The notes: generated from the sequence alone by a model not told the origin. Shown: positions 35,245 to 43,573, numbered from the stretch's first letter. The stretch: DNA of 64,000 bases from Sandaracinaceae bacterium (GCA_020633055.1 JACKEJ010000012.1:248001-312000); one strand, 5' to 3'. Made by a program: numbers and translations.

Positions 35245-36621
35245 CTATTCGGCCACCCACTGCGCCGCCCGCGACGCCGGGAGCTGGTGAGCCATCAACT
35301 CTCGGAAGCGCACCCGCGAGTCCACCGGGTGGTGCACGGGGAGGCCCATCACGTGGAACTCCGTCGTCGCGTCGGGCTCGATGTGATACCGGCGCACCAG
35401 CGTGGTGACCATGATGCGCAGCTGCATCTGAGCAAAGCTGCGCCCGAGGCACAGACGGGGCCCGCCCCCGAAGCCCACCATGTACTTGCCCTTGGCCTGG
35501 TCCGCGCCGCGCTCCGGGTCCCAGCGCCCCGGGTCGAACGTGTGCGGCTGCGGGAACGACGTGGGGCAGCGGTGGCTCATCCAGGGGCTGTAGAACACCG
35601 GGGTGCCCGCGGGGACGCGGTGCCCATGGAACTCGAAGTCCGCCGAGGCGGCGCGCGGGAACATGAACAGGCTCGGCCCGCAGCGCTCGATCTCCCGCAG
35701 GAACCAGCTCACCTGGCGCAGCTTGCTGCTGCCCGTCAGCTGGTAGGGCTCGTCACCCAGCACCTCGAACACCTCTTCGCGCAGGCGTCGCTGCCACTCG
35801 GCCTGATGCGCCAGGTAGTGCAGCACCCACGACCCGGCCGAGGCCGTCGTGTCGTAGCCCGCCCAGTACAGCAAGAGCACCTGGTTCAGCACCTCGTGGT
35901 CAGGCAAGGGACGCCCGTTCGCGTCGCGGTACTCGGTCAGCAGACCGAGCACGCCGTAGCGCTCCGACGACACACGCGCGCGCTTCACGTACGGCATCAA
36001 GCGCGCGTTCAGCACGTCGCGCGCCTTCATGGCGCGGTCGAGGGTGCCCCCGGGGAAGCGCAGCTGCGTGTGCGCCATGGCGCCCGCGATGACCGACTCG
36101 AAGTAGGGGCGCAGCTCCTCGATCTCGTCGCTGTCACGGAGCCCGGCGAGCACGCGCGCGGACACCTCGTAGGTGGCGCGCTGGGCCACCGTGTACACGT
36201 CGGCGGGCTCCTGACCACCGAGCGAAGCCGCGTGCGCGTCCCAGATCTCTTGCACCGGGCCGATGGACTCCTCGAGCCCCAGGCGCGACACCGCCGGCTC
36301 CAGGATCGCCCGCGTGCGGGCGTGCACGTCGCCGTCCATCAGCAGGATGTTGCGCGGGAAGAGGCGCGCGAACGCGAGCTTGCCGTAGCCCCCCTCGTAG
36401 GAGAACTTGTCGCGTTCGGTCACCATGATGGTGCGGTTGGCCTCGGGCCCGATCATCCACACACACGGGTAGGCGACCGAGGAGCGAAAGATGGGCCCAT
36501 GCTGCGTGTAGCGCTGCTCCAAGAACCGGAAAGGGTTCTGGATCATCTCCCGGAGCTCGAGAGGCGAGCTGCTCCCGGGGATGGCTCGGAAGTCGGGATC
36601 GAACGCGTAGCTGAGACTCAT
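35245..36621 (-). CDS. Cytochrome P450
   Basis: The product is 458 residues and should hydroxylate an organic substrate using electrons from a separate redox partner. Seen are the I-helix AGYDTT (254-259), the ExxR in REIER, and the haem loop FGGGPRLCLG with the ligand Cys391. No membrane anchor is evident. It resembles the CYP51/CYP26/CYP120-like branch that acts on sterols, retinoids and fatty acids more than P450cam types; this is an impression only. GGAGG lies 8 nt before the ATG at 36621; the open frame upstream is rejected. A 19-bp palindromic box 17 nt upstream is shared with the Rieske operon at 38673, so the two are probably co-regulated. Confidence 0.95.
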   Translation of the reverse strand: MSLSYAFDPDFRAIPGSSSPLELREMIQNPFRFLEQRYTQHGPIFRSSVAYPCVWMIGPEANRTIMVTERDKFSYEGGYGKLAFARLFPRNILLMDGDVHARTRAILEPAVSRLGLEESIGPVQEIWDAHAASLGGQEPADVYTVAQRATYEVSARVLAGLRDSDEIEELRPYFESVIAGAMAHTQLRFPGGTLDRAMKARDVLNARLMPYVKRARVSSERYGVLGLLTEYRDANGRPLPDHEVLNQVLLLYWAGYDTTASAGSWVLHYLAHQAEWQRRLREEVFEVLGDEPYQLTGSSKLRQVSWFLREIERCGPSLFMFPRAASADFEFHGHRVPAGTPVFYSPWMSHRCPTSFPQPHTFDPGRWDPERGADQAKGKYMVGFGGGPRLCLGRSFAQMQLRIMVTTLVRRYHIEPDATTEFHVMGLPVHHPVDSRVRFRELMAHQLPASRAAQWVAE

Positions 36622-36638
36622 CGAGGCTGCCTCCACAA

Positions 36639-36657
36639 AACTAGAACGTGTTTCAGT
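36639..36657 (-). promoter_or_regulatory. KstR-like operator upstream of the P450 gene
   Basis: AACTAGAACGTGTTTCAGT (plus strand) is the exact reverse complement of the box at 38618-38636. Its core TAGAACGTGTTTCA at 36642-36655 fits TNNAACNNGTTNNA, the published actinobacterial KstR consensus. On the coding strand it overlaps TCTAGT, a possible -10. A second perfect palindrome, CGTTCGGCCGAACG, abuts it at 36658-36671. The repeat is seen; TetR binding is inferred. Confidence 0.7.
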
Positions 36658-36852
36658 CGTTCGGCCGAACGCACGACTCGTGCCAGCGTGGTTTGCCGCA
36701 CTTGTGCGGGTGTCCGCGGTGCCGACGACGCACTGACTGCGTCCCAAGCAACGGAGGGCGCAGCGCTTGCGTGTCGCGGGCCACACGCGCCGAGCGCGTG
36801 TCGCGCACGGGGCGCGTCGCGAGGTGGCACCGTATTCGCAACGGGCGTGCGC

Positions 36853-37470
36853 ATGTCCCGCACTCATGGCTGCCCTGCACGCGACACCCTGCCCACCCTG
36901 ACGGCGCACGACTGCGCACGCTGTCCACTCGTTCGAGCGCACGGCGACAAAGGTAGGCTCCTGCCGCCGTTGGTCGACGAGCCGGGTGCGCTCACGTTCG
37001 TGGCGAGCGGCACCGTCGTCCGTGCGCGGCTCTTGCCCGACGCCTCACCGCTGGTGTTCGACGTGGTCACGGCCGGGGAGGCCTTCGCACAGCGCCGCGC
37101 CGACGAGGGCTGGGCCGACGAGTGCCGCGCCATGACCGACGTGAAGCTGTGCGTGGTGCCGCGCGATGTGCTCCACGACGCGCTCGCTCGGGACCCCGCC
37201 TCGGTCGCGCCGACGCTCGCGGTCTACGAGCGCACGGGCGACCGCGTGGCCGAGTGGTCCACCTTGCGCGCCGTGTCGGGCGCTCGGGAGCGGCTGCAGC
37301 ACACGTTGCGCATGTTGGGGGGGACCCGGCCGTCGTGGGCGTCGCTCGGCGTGCTGGCGCAGATCACGGGGCTGCGGCGGGAGACGGTGTGTCGGGCCCT
37401 GCGCCCGATGCCGCGCGCATCGGCGTCGGGAACGGCACCATCTGCTGCGCGTCTGCATCCCACAGCTTGA
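36853..37470 (+). CDS. FNR/Crp-like transcriptional regulator
   Basis: The product is 205 residues. It has a cyclic-nucleotide-binding-like beta domain (FVASGTVVRARLLPDASPLV, FDVVTAGEAF) and a winged helix-turn-helix (SWASLGVLAQITGLRRETVCRAL) of the Crp family. Cys residues at 7, 21, 24, 91 and 100 recall the Fe-S ligands of FNR (three N-terminal plus one in the beta domain), so it may sense oxygen or NO; this is inference. It lies between the P450 and desaturase genes. Its last 107 bp overlap tail-to-tail with the desaturase gene. The ATG at 36853 is the only start that precedes the Cys motif closely. Confidence 0.8.
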   Translation: MSRTHGCPARDTLPTLTAHDCARCPLVRAHGDKGRLLPPLVDEPGALTFVASGTVVRARLLPDASPLVFDVVTAGEAFAQRRADEGWADECRAMTDVKLCVVPRDVLHDALARDPASVAPTLAVYERTGDRVAEWSTLRAVSGARERLQHTLRMLGGTRPSWASLGVLAQITGLRRETVCRALRPMPRASASGTAPSAARLHPTA

Positions 37471-38419
37471 GCGCCAGGCACGCGAGGATGTCGCGAGGGC
37501 GCAGCCGCGTCTCGCCCGGGTGCTGCAGCTCGGGGATGGCCGCCATGGCCTCGGGCAGCCGATAGAAGGGGATGCGCGAGTTCAGGTGGTGCACGTGGTG
37601 GTAGCCGATGTTCGCGGTGAACCAGCGCATGGCGGGACCCATGGGCATGTAGCTGGACGACTCCAGCGCCGCGCGCGTGAACTCCCACTCGTGGCGGCCG
37701 CGCAGCTTCACGTCCTCGAAGTTGTGCTGCGCGTAGAACAGGTAGGCGCCGGTCACGAACGCCACGTTGAGCGGCAGCAGGAAGCCCACGAGCAGGCCTT
37801 CGACGCCGCCGAGCCCGAAGGCCAGCGCGGCCAGCGCGACGTGCAGGGCCAGGGCCGCCCACGCCGAGCGGTTCTTCTTGGGGTCACGGCGCAGCGGCGA
37901 GATGTTCATGCCGATGATGAAGACGGTCACGTACGCGAACAGGATGGTGAAGCCGTTGCGTGCCAGCGCGTAGGCGCGTTGCTCCTTGGGGCTCAGCTTG
38001 CTCCAGATGGCGACGCTCAGGGTGGGGTAGGACCCGATGTGGGAGCCCACCAGCTTCGCGTTGTGGGCGTGGTGGTAGTTGTGCGTGTCCCGCCACACCT
38101 TCGGAGGCGTGAGGAGCACGAGCCCGAGCGCGTCGTAGACGGGCTTGGCCCACGCCTCCCCGCGCAGGATGGCGCCGTGCTCGTAGTCGTGGAACAGCAC
38201 GAAGCCGCGCACCAGCGTGAGCCCGAGAATCACGCCGGTCAGGGGCGCGAGCCAGAGCGGCGCGAGCGCGTGGCCGAGCCACAGGAACACGATGATGACG
38301 AGGGTGCTGAGGGTGGCGCGCGTGCTGCGGGCCACGTCTTCCTGGGCGAACTCGCGGCTGGCGCGGACCAGGGCGTTGCCCGTCCGGGGCCCATCCACTT
38401 CGGGTGTCTCGGCGATCAT
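37364..38419 (-). CDS. Membrane fatty-acid desaturase
   Basis: The product is 351 residues. It is an integral membrane di-iron desaturase: histidine boxes HDYEH (77-81), HNYHH (113-117) and HHVHH (274-278), with hydrophobic helices around 36-74, 155-172 and 188-228. The box order fits the acyl-lipid Delta-12/omega-6 type, but regiochemistry is uncertain. It should introduce a double bond into membrane lipid acyl chains using ferredoxin. The ATG at 38419 is chosen at the start of homologous sequence. Its 3' end overlaps the FNR-like gene by 107 bp. No KstR-like box is seen in front of it. Confidence 0.9.
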   Translation of the reverse strand: MIAETPEVDGPRTGNALVRASREFAQEDVARSTRATLSTLVIIVFLWLGHALAPLWLAPLTGVILGLTLVRGFVLFHDYEHGAILRGEAWAKPVYDALGLVLLTPPKVWRDTHNYHHAHNAKLVGSHIGSYPTLSVAIWSKLSPKEQRAYALARNGFTILFAYVTVFIIGMNISPLRRDPKKNRSAWAALALHVALAALAFGLGGVEGLLVGFLLPLNVAFVTGAYLFYAQHNFEDVKLRGRHEWEFTRAALESSSYMPMGPAMRWFTANIGYHHVHHLNSRIPFYRLPEAMAAIPELQHPGETRLRPRDILACLALKLWDADAQQMVPFPTPMRAASGAGPDTPSPAAAP

Positions 38420-38617
38420 GCGCGCATTGTGGGGCCATTTCGTGCTCGCGTCTTGATCTCGGTCACGATTCTCGTGTCGCGCGCCGGGCTCGCGCAGCGC
38501 TTGCGCCAGGTGCCCGTCGCCACGCGAGACCTGCGCGTCATCGGCGCCATCCACCCGCGACAGCTACACACAGGAGGCTGATCGCGGCCTGGCACGCAGC
38601 GTGCAAACGGGACTCAA

Positions 38618-38636
38618 ACTGAAACACGTTCTAGTT
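38618..38636 (+). promoter_or_regulatory. KstR-like operator upstream of the Rieske operon
   Basis: ACTGAAACACGTTCTAGTT is identical, on this strand, to the box of the P450 gene. The core TGAAACACGTTCTA (38620-38633) fits TNNAACNNGTTNNA. It lies 36 nt before the first ATG of the operon and overlaps TCTAGT, a possible -10, a position expected for a repressor. The sequence identity of 19 of 19 bases in two places is direct. Confidence 0.7.
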
Positions 38637-38672
38637 CGCCGCCCGCCGCGGCCGGCCCCCAGGAGAGTCACC

Positions 38673-39659
38673 ATGAGCGAGTCCCGTTTCCCCTTCACCT
38701 CCAGCCCCAAGGGCTGGTTTGCCGTCGCTCTGAGCCGCGAGCTCGGCCCCGGTCAGGTCCTCCCCGTGAAGGCCTTCGAGAAGGACCTCGTGCTGTTCCG
38801 AGGGGAAGACGGGCAGCCCGCGTTGCTGGGAGCCTTCTGCCCGCACATGGGCGCGCACCTCGGCCATGGGGGCAAGGTCGTCGAGAACACCGTCAAGTGC
38901 CCCTTCCACGCGTGGCAGTTCGACGGCACCGGCACCTGCACGAAGATCCCGTACGCGGACCGCATCCCGCCCAAGGCGCGCGTGCGCCCGTGGACCGTGG
39001 TGGAGCGCAACGGGATGATCCTCGCCTGGAACGACATCGAAGGCAGCGCGCCCGAGTGGGAGGTGCCGGTGATCCCCGAGATCGGCTCGGACGAGTGGAC
39101 CGACTTCGAGGTGCGTGAGTGGGACATCAAGACCCACAGCCTGGACATGGCCGAGAACCAGGTGGACGTGGCGCACTTCCAGTACCTGCACGGCACGCTG
39201 GACTACCCCGAGAGCGAGGCCAGCGTCGACGGGCACATCATGCGCGTCACCAGCAAGGCGGGCATGGGCACCAAGCAGGGCGCCGTCGCGGGCAGCATCG
39301 AGTCCACGTCGTACGGCTTCGGCTTCAACACCATCCGCTTCAAGGGCATCGTCGAGACGCTCTTGGTCACGTCGGTCACGCCCAAGGACAAGGACTACGT
39401 CCACGTGCGCTTCTGCTTCATGGTGAAGAAGTCACTGGGCGCGGCGCTCGACAAGGGCGTGGGCAAGGCGTTCATCGCGGAGGTGTCGCGGCAGCTCGAG
39501 CAGGACATCCCCGTCTGGGAGAACAAGGTCTTCGTGCACCCGCCCATGTTGTGCGAGGGCGACGGCCCCATCCCGCTCTTCCGCAAGTGGCTGCGGCAGT
39601 TCTTCCCCGCCGGCACCTTCGACGGCATGAACCTCACGGCCGAGGCCTACAACGCCTGA
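38673..39659 (+). CDS. Rieske non-haem iron oxygenase, KshA-like (copy 1)
   Basis: The product is 328 residues; AGGAGAG lies 5 nt before the ATG. The Rieske [2Fe-2S] ligands are C56/H58 and C76/H79. The mononuclear iron ligands are H168 and H173 in DVAHFQYLH, with D in EQDIPVW as the likely third; D165 bridges to the Rieske centre. Length and spacing match the KshA (3-ketosteroid 9-alpha-hydroxylase oxygenase) group, which hydroxylates steroid rings with a separate reductase. No reductase gene is in the window. It is the first gene of a five-gene operon behind the KstR-like box. The substrate is unproven. Confidence 0.88.
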   Translation: MSESRFPFTSSPKGWFAVALSRELGPGQVLPVKAFEKDLVLFRGEDGQPALLGAFCPHMGAHLGHGGKVVENTVKCPFHAWQFDGTGTCTKIPYADRIPPKARVRPWTVVERNGMILAWNDIEGSAPEWEVPVIPEIGSDEWTDFEVREWDIKTHSLDMAENQVDVAHFQYLHGTLDYPESEASVDGHIMRVTSKAGMGTKQGAVAGSIESTSYGFGFNTIRFKGIVETLLVTSVTPKDKDYVHVRFCFMVKKSLGAALDKGVGKAFIAEVSRQLEQDIPVWENKVFVHPPMLCEGDGPIPLFRKWLRQFFPAGTFDGMNLTAEAYNA

Positions 39660-39672
39660 AGGGAGCGGGACG

Positions 39673-40638
39673 ATGGGCAACAACGCAGAGGCACGGCAGA
39701 ACTCGTTCAAGGGCTACCCACGCGGGTGGTTCGTGGTGTCCTTCTCGGACGAGCTGAAGGTGGGCGACGTGCAGACGCTCAACTACTTCGGCAAGAAGTA
39801 CGCGCTGTACCGCGGGGACGACGGCGTCCCGCGCATCATGGACGCGTACTGTCCGCACCTGGGCGGCAGCCTGGCGCGGGGCAAGGTCAACGGCGACTCG
39901 CTGGTGTGCCCGTTCCACGCTTGGCGCTTCGGGCCGGACGGACGCTGCAACCACATCCCCTACAGCCCGCGCATCCCGGGCAAGGCGCTGGTGGAGACCA
40001 CGCCGTGCAAGGAGGTCAACAACATCATCTTCATGTGGCACGACCCACAGGGCGGCGCGCCACAGTTCGATGTGCCGGTGCTCCCCGAGTGCGACGACGA
40101 CGAGTGGATGCCGTGGGTGCACGCCAAGCTGCGCGTCCACACGCACCCGCACGAGCTGGTGGAGAACGTCGTGGACGTCGGGCACTTCAGCCCCGTGCAC
40201 CGCACCCAGGTGGAGAAGTTCGAGAACGAGTTCACCGGGCACATGGCCAAGCAGATCAACTCGGGCGTGGCGTACCCCATCGGTGGCGGCGTGGACAAGT
40301 ACCACATCGAGGCCACGTACTACGGGCCGGGCTTCCAGATCTCGCGTTGGGACGGCTTCATGGAGGCGCGCCTGATCAACGCCAACACCATGGTGGACAC
40401 CGGCTCGATGGACCTGCGCTTCGCGGTGATGCTCAAGCGCGGCAAGGACGCGCGCCAGACCGAGGCTTTCCAGAAGGGCTACGTGGAGAACATGAGCAAG
40501 GGCTTCCAGGAGGACATCGATATCTGGATGGAGAAGCGCTACGTCGAGAACCCCGTGCTCTGCGAGGGCGACGGGCCCTTCCACAAGCTGCGCAAGTGGT
40601 ACGCGCAGTTCTACGCGCCCGCGGGGGTGACGCCATGA
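39673..40638 (+). CDS. Rieske non-haem iron oxygenase, KshA-like (copy 2)
   Basis: The product is 321 residues and starts 13 nt after copy 1, with GGGAGCGGG before the ATG. Rieske ligands are C60/H62 and C79/H82, iron ligands H171 and H176 with D168 (DVGHFSPVH), and EDIDIW supplies the third carboxylate. It is clearly related to copy 1 but quite diverged, so an old duplication or separate recruitment. Two adjacent oxygenases may form a hetero-oligomer or act in sequence on one substrate (inference). Its stop overlaps the next start (ATGA). Confidence 0.88.
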   Translation: MGNNAEARQNSFKGYPRGWFVVSFSDELKVGDVQTLNYFGKKYALYRGDDGVPRIMDAYCPHLGGSLARGKVNGDSLVCPFHAWRFGPDGRCNHIPYSPRIPGKALVETTPCKEVNNIIFMWHDPQGGAPQFDVPVLPECDDDEWMPWVHAKLRVHTHPHELVENVVDVGHFSPVHRTQVEKFENEFTGHMAKQINSGVAYPIGGGVDKYHIEATYYGPGFQISRWDGFMEARLINANTMVDTGSMDLRFAVMLKRGKDARQTEAFQKGYVENMSKGFQEDIDIWMEKRYVENPVLCEGDGPFHKLRKWYAQFYAPAGVTP

Positions 40639-41849
40639 GCCCCGGACTCGCCGTGGCCGCAGCGCTCCCGGACGAGGCGCTGCGCAGGACGCTGGTGGCG
40701 CGCGCCGAGGCGCTGGTGCCAGACCTGCTGGCCCGCGTGCCCGAGGCGCGAGAGGGACGTCGGGTGCCCAAGGCGACCATCGACGACATGCAGGCGGCGG
40801 GCTTCTTCCGCGCCCTGCAGCCCAAGCGCTGGGGCGGCAGCGAGGTACATCCCGAGATCTTCTTCGACGTCGCGCGCATCGTGGCCAGCGCGTGCCCCTC
40901 GTCGGCCTGGGTGCTCGGCGTGGTGTCGGTTCACAGCTGGCAGCTGGCTTTGTTCCCGGACCAGGCCCAGCGCGACGTGTGGGGCGAGGACTCCTCCGTG
41001 CTCATCTCGAGCTCCTACATGCCCGTCGGTCGCGTCACGCGGGTTCCCGGGGGCTTCACGCTCAGCGGCGAGTGGGGCTTCAGCAGCGGCGTCGACCACT
41101 GCGACTGGGCCATGCTCGGCGCCTTCGCGCCCAACGACGACGGCACGCCGAACATGCAGGATCTGCGCACGTTCCTGGTGCCCAAGACGGACTTCGAGGT
41201 GAAGGACGACTGGCACGTGTCCGGGCTGCAGGGCACGGGCAGCAAGAGCGTGGTGGTGCGCGAGCAGTTCGTGCCCGAGCACCGCACCCACACCTTCGGC
41301 GACGGCTTCCGGCAGAAGAGCCCGGGGCACGCCGAGAACACCGCGCCGCTGTTCCGCATCCCCTTCGGGCAGATGTTCGTGCGCGCGGTCGCGTCGGGCG
41401 GCATCGGGATGCTCGACGGAGCGCTGCGCGAGTTCGTCGCGCTGCAGAAGGACCGCGTGGCGCGCAGCACCGGGGGGCGCGTGGCGGAGAACCCGGCGGC
41501 GCAGCTGGCGGTGGCCGAGGCGGCGGCGACGCTGAAGGAGCTGCGCTTGGTGTTCTACGACCAGCTGCAGGACATGATGGACTACGCGGTCACGGGCGAG
41601 AAGATCCCGCTCGAGAAGCGCGTGCAGTGGCGCTACGAGACGTCGCGCGTGGGGCCCAAGTGCGTGGCCGCCATCGACAGCCTGTTCCGTGCGGCGGGTG
41701 GGAGCGCCATCTACGAGACCAACCCGCTGCTGCGCTACTTCAACGACATGCACGCGGCCGAGGCGCACTACGTCAACAACCCGCACAAGCCCGCGCAGAA
41801 CTTCGGCGCGGTGATGCTGGGCGCGGCCAACACGGACTTCTTCCTCTGA
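40635..41849 (+). CDS. HsaA-like flavin-dependent monooxygenase (acyl-CoA dehydrogenase fold)
   Basis: The product is 404 residues. It belongs to the acyl-CoA-dehydrogenase-fold hydroxylases that use reduced flavin to hydroxylate phenols, such as HsaA: FFRALQPKRWGGSEVHPEIF, SACPSSAWVLGVVSVHSWQL, GFTLSGEWGFSSGVDHCDWA, DDWHVSGLQGTGSKSVVV, and NPHKPAQNFGAVMLG at the end. HsaA ortho-hydroxylates the phenolic ring produced by steroid B-ring opening and needs a flavin reductase (HsaB), not present here. The next gene starts at its stop (TGATG), giving the hydroxylase and ring-cleaving dioxygenase as a coupled pair, the same order of chemistry as HsaA-HsaC. Confidence 0.85.
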   Translation: MSPGLAVAAALPDEALRRTLVARAEALVPDLLARVPEAREGRRVPKATIDDMQAAGFFRALQPKRWGGSEVHPEIFFDVARIVASACPSSAWVLGVVSVHSWQLALFPDQAQRDVWGEDSSVLISSSYMPVGRVTRVPGGFTLSGEWGFSSGVDHCDWAMLGAFAPNDDGTPNMQDLRTFLVPKTDFEVKDDWHVSGLQGTGSKSVVVREQFVPEHRTHTFGDGFRQKSPGHAENTAPLFRIPFGQMFVRAVASGGIGMLDGALREFVALQKDRVARSTGGRVAENPAAQLAVAEAAATLKELRLVFYDQLQDMMDYAVTGEKIPLEKRVQWRYETSRVGPKCVAAIDSLFRAAGGSAIYETNPLLRYFNDMHAAEAHYVNNPHKPAQNFGAVMLGAANTDFFL

Positions 41850-42772
41850 TGGCCGAGGTCGAGCAGCTCGGGTACATGGGCTTCGTGGTGCGGGACATCG
41901 CGGCGTGGGAGCACTTCGCCACCCAGGTGCTCGGCCTTCAGCTGGCGCGGCGCTTCCCCGATGGCGGCTTCTCCGTGCGCCACGACGCTCAGGAGCAGCG
42001 CTTGTTCGTGCGCCCGGCGCGGGACGACGAAGAGGCCACGGCGGACGACCTCGACGTGCTCGGCTTCGAGGTGGCGGACGACGCCGCGTTGGACGAGCTG
42101 CGCGAGCGCCTGCTGGCCGCAGGGGCCTGCCCCGAGGCCGGCAGCGAGGAGGAGGCTGCGGCCCGCGGGGTGCTCCGCCTGGTCCGCTTCGAGGAGCCGG
42201 GCGGCGCGCGTTGTGAGCTGTACGTGAGACCCTCAGACGCCCCCGGGCCCTTCGCGAACCCGCTCGTCCCCGGGGGCTTCGTGGCGGGCGCGCAGGGGCT
42301 CGGCCACCTCGCGCTGCGCGCGCGCGACATGCAGGAGTCCGAGCGCTTCTTTTGCTTGGTGCTCGGCGGGCGCCTCAGCGACCGCATCATCACGCGCATC
42401 GGCGGCGCCGAGGTGCGCATCACGTTCCTGCACTTCAACGAGCGGCACCACTCCATCGCGTTGGGCGCGGGGCTGCCCAAGCACCTGCACCACTTCATGC
42501 TGCAGCTGAACGACCTGCGGGACCTGGGCCGCGCGCTCGACCGCGTGGTGGACCATGGTGTGCGCGTCGTGCAGACGCTGGGGCAGCACCCCAACGACAA
42601 GATGATCTCGTTCTACGCCGAGACCCCCTCGGGGTTCGAGGTGGAGCTGGGCTGGGGAGGGCGCACCATCACGTCGGACTGGCAGCCCGAGACGCACGCG
42701 GTGTGGACCGAGTGGGGCCACCGCCCACCCACGATGCAGGCACGCTCCGGTCGTGCCGCGGCTCCGCGATGA
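41849..42772 (+). CDS. HsaC/BphC-like extradiol ring-cleavage dioxygenase
   Basis: The product is 307 residues made of two vicinal-oxygen-chelate halves (residues about 5-130 and 148-270). Iron ligands of the type I extradiol family are in place: H153 in LGHLALRARD, H215 in KHLHHFMLQL and E266 in SGFEVELGWG. It should cleave a catechol meta to the hydroxyls. With the HsaA-like gene immediately upstream, it would open the ring hydroxylated by it. It starts one base inside the previous stop, and its own stop overlaps the globin start (ATGA). Substrate (steroid-derived or other bicyclic catechol) is inferred. Confidence 0.88.
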   Translation: MAEVEQLGYMGFVVRDIAAWEHFATQVLGLQLARRFPDGGFSVRHDAQEQRLFVRPARDDEEATADDLDVLGFEVADDAALDELRERLLAAGACPEAGSEEEAAARGVLRLVRFEEPGGARCELYVRPSDAPGPFANPLVPGGFVAGAQGLGHLALRARDMQESERFFCLVLGGRLSDRIITRIGGAEVRITFLHFNERHHSIALGAGLPKHLHHFMLQLNDLRDLGRALDRVVDHGVRVVQTLGQHPNDKMISFYAETPSGFEVELGWGGRTITSDWQPETHAVWTEWGHRPPTMQARSGRAAAPR

Positions 42773-43215
42773 ACGCGTCCGGAGCCGGAGGGGCGCTCGC
42801 TCCGACCGACGACGCGTCGCTGCTGCGAGCGAGCCTGGAGAAAGTGGCCGATCGCGAGCCGGAGCTCGTGCGCCGCGTCTACGCCACCCTGTTCCGCGAC
42901 CACCCCGAGGCAGAGGAGCTGTTCGGCCGCTACGGCGAGGAGCGTCAGGCGGAGATGTTCGGCGAGACGCTGACTTCGGTGCTCGACCTGCTTGACCACG
43001 AGCCGTGGACCCCGGGGCACGTAGCCGCGATGGGCCATCGGCACCGAGAGGCCTACGGCGTGCCCGACGAGATGTACATGTGGTTCTCGGAGGCCATCGT
43101 CAGGGCGCTCCACGACGTGCTTGGCGAGCGCTGGGACGCGGACACGGAGGCCGCGTTCCGCCGCGGGCTCCAGCGTGTCAACGCGCTCATGACCGGCCAC
43201 GCTCCGTCGACGTAG
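42769..43215 (+). CDS. Single-domain globin
   Basis: The product is 148 residues and is the last gene of the operon. It is a myoglobin-fold globin like the haem domain of flavohaemoglobin without the reductase: ELVRRVYATLFRDHPEAEEL, GFGRY-type CD corner (LFGRYGEE), proximal His92 in RHREAYGV, and WDADTEAAFRRGLQRVNALM at the end. It may supply or buffer oxygen for the three upstream oxygenases, or scavenge NO; both are inference. A globin in a Rieske/extradiol operon is unusual. Confidence 0.85.
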   Translation: MNASGAGGALAPTDDASLLRASLEKVADREPELVRRVYATLFRDHPEAEELFGRYGEERQAEMFGETLTSVLDLLDHEPWTPGHVAAMGHRHREAYGVPDEMYMWFSEAIVRALHDVLGERWDADTEAAFRRGLQRVNALMTGHAPST

Positions 43216-43321
43216 CCACGCCGCGCGTGGAGAGGTCGTCGCACGGACGGGACACGGAGCGGGGACGAAGACGGCGTGGACTGCGGCGGGCCGACGGGCA
43301 CAGCGCCGGCCGAGTTGGCAA

Positions 43322-43573
43322 CTACGACTTGCCCGGCGTGGCCAAGTGATAGGCGCCCTTGCCCATGCCGAGGATGCCGAGGATCACGAACGGTGCTGAC
43401 GCCAGCGGCTTCCCGCCGAGGTTGTAGAGCATCGCGACCAGGCTATGGACGCTGCGGGTCGTGTCCGTGCTGTTCTCGAAGTCCCACAGGTACCAGTAGA
43501 TGAACACACCCAGCAGGCACAGGAAGACTCCGCCACCGGCCGCCTTCAGCCCTTCCATCTGACGCTCGTTCAT
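43322..43573 (-). CDS. Small two-helix membrane protein
   Basis: The product is 83 residues. Two hydrophobic helices are visible: GGGVFLCLLGVFIYWYLWDF (about 13-32) and ASAPFVILGILGMGKGAY (about 59-76). It has no recognised domain. It is convergent with the globin operon and separated from the cytochrome c gene by the repeat element. The ATG at 43573 is the first that gives a balanced protein; the open frame above it runs into the repeat. Confidence 0.6.
   Translation of the reverse strand: MNERQMEGLKAAGGGVFLCLLGVFIYWYLWDFENSTDTTRSVHSLVAMLYNLGGKPLASAPFVILGILGMGKGAYHLATPGKS

Noticed and set aside
36622..36942. 107-residue upstream extension of the P450 frame
   Set aside because: It crosses the intergenic region with the operator; the ATG at 36621 has a Shine-Dalgarno and fits the family N-terminus.
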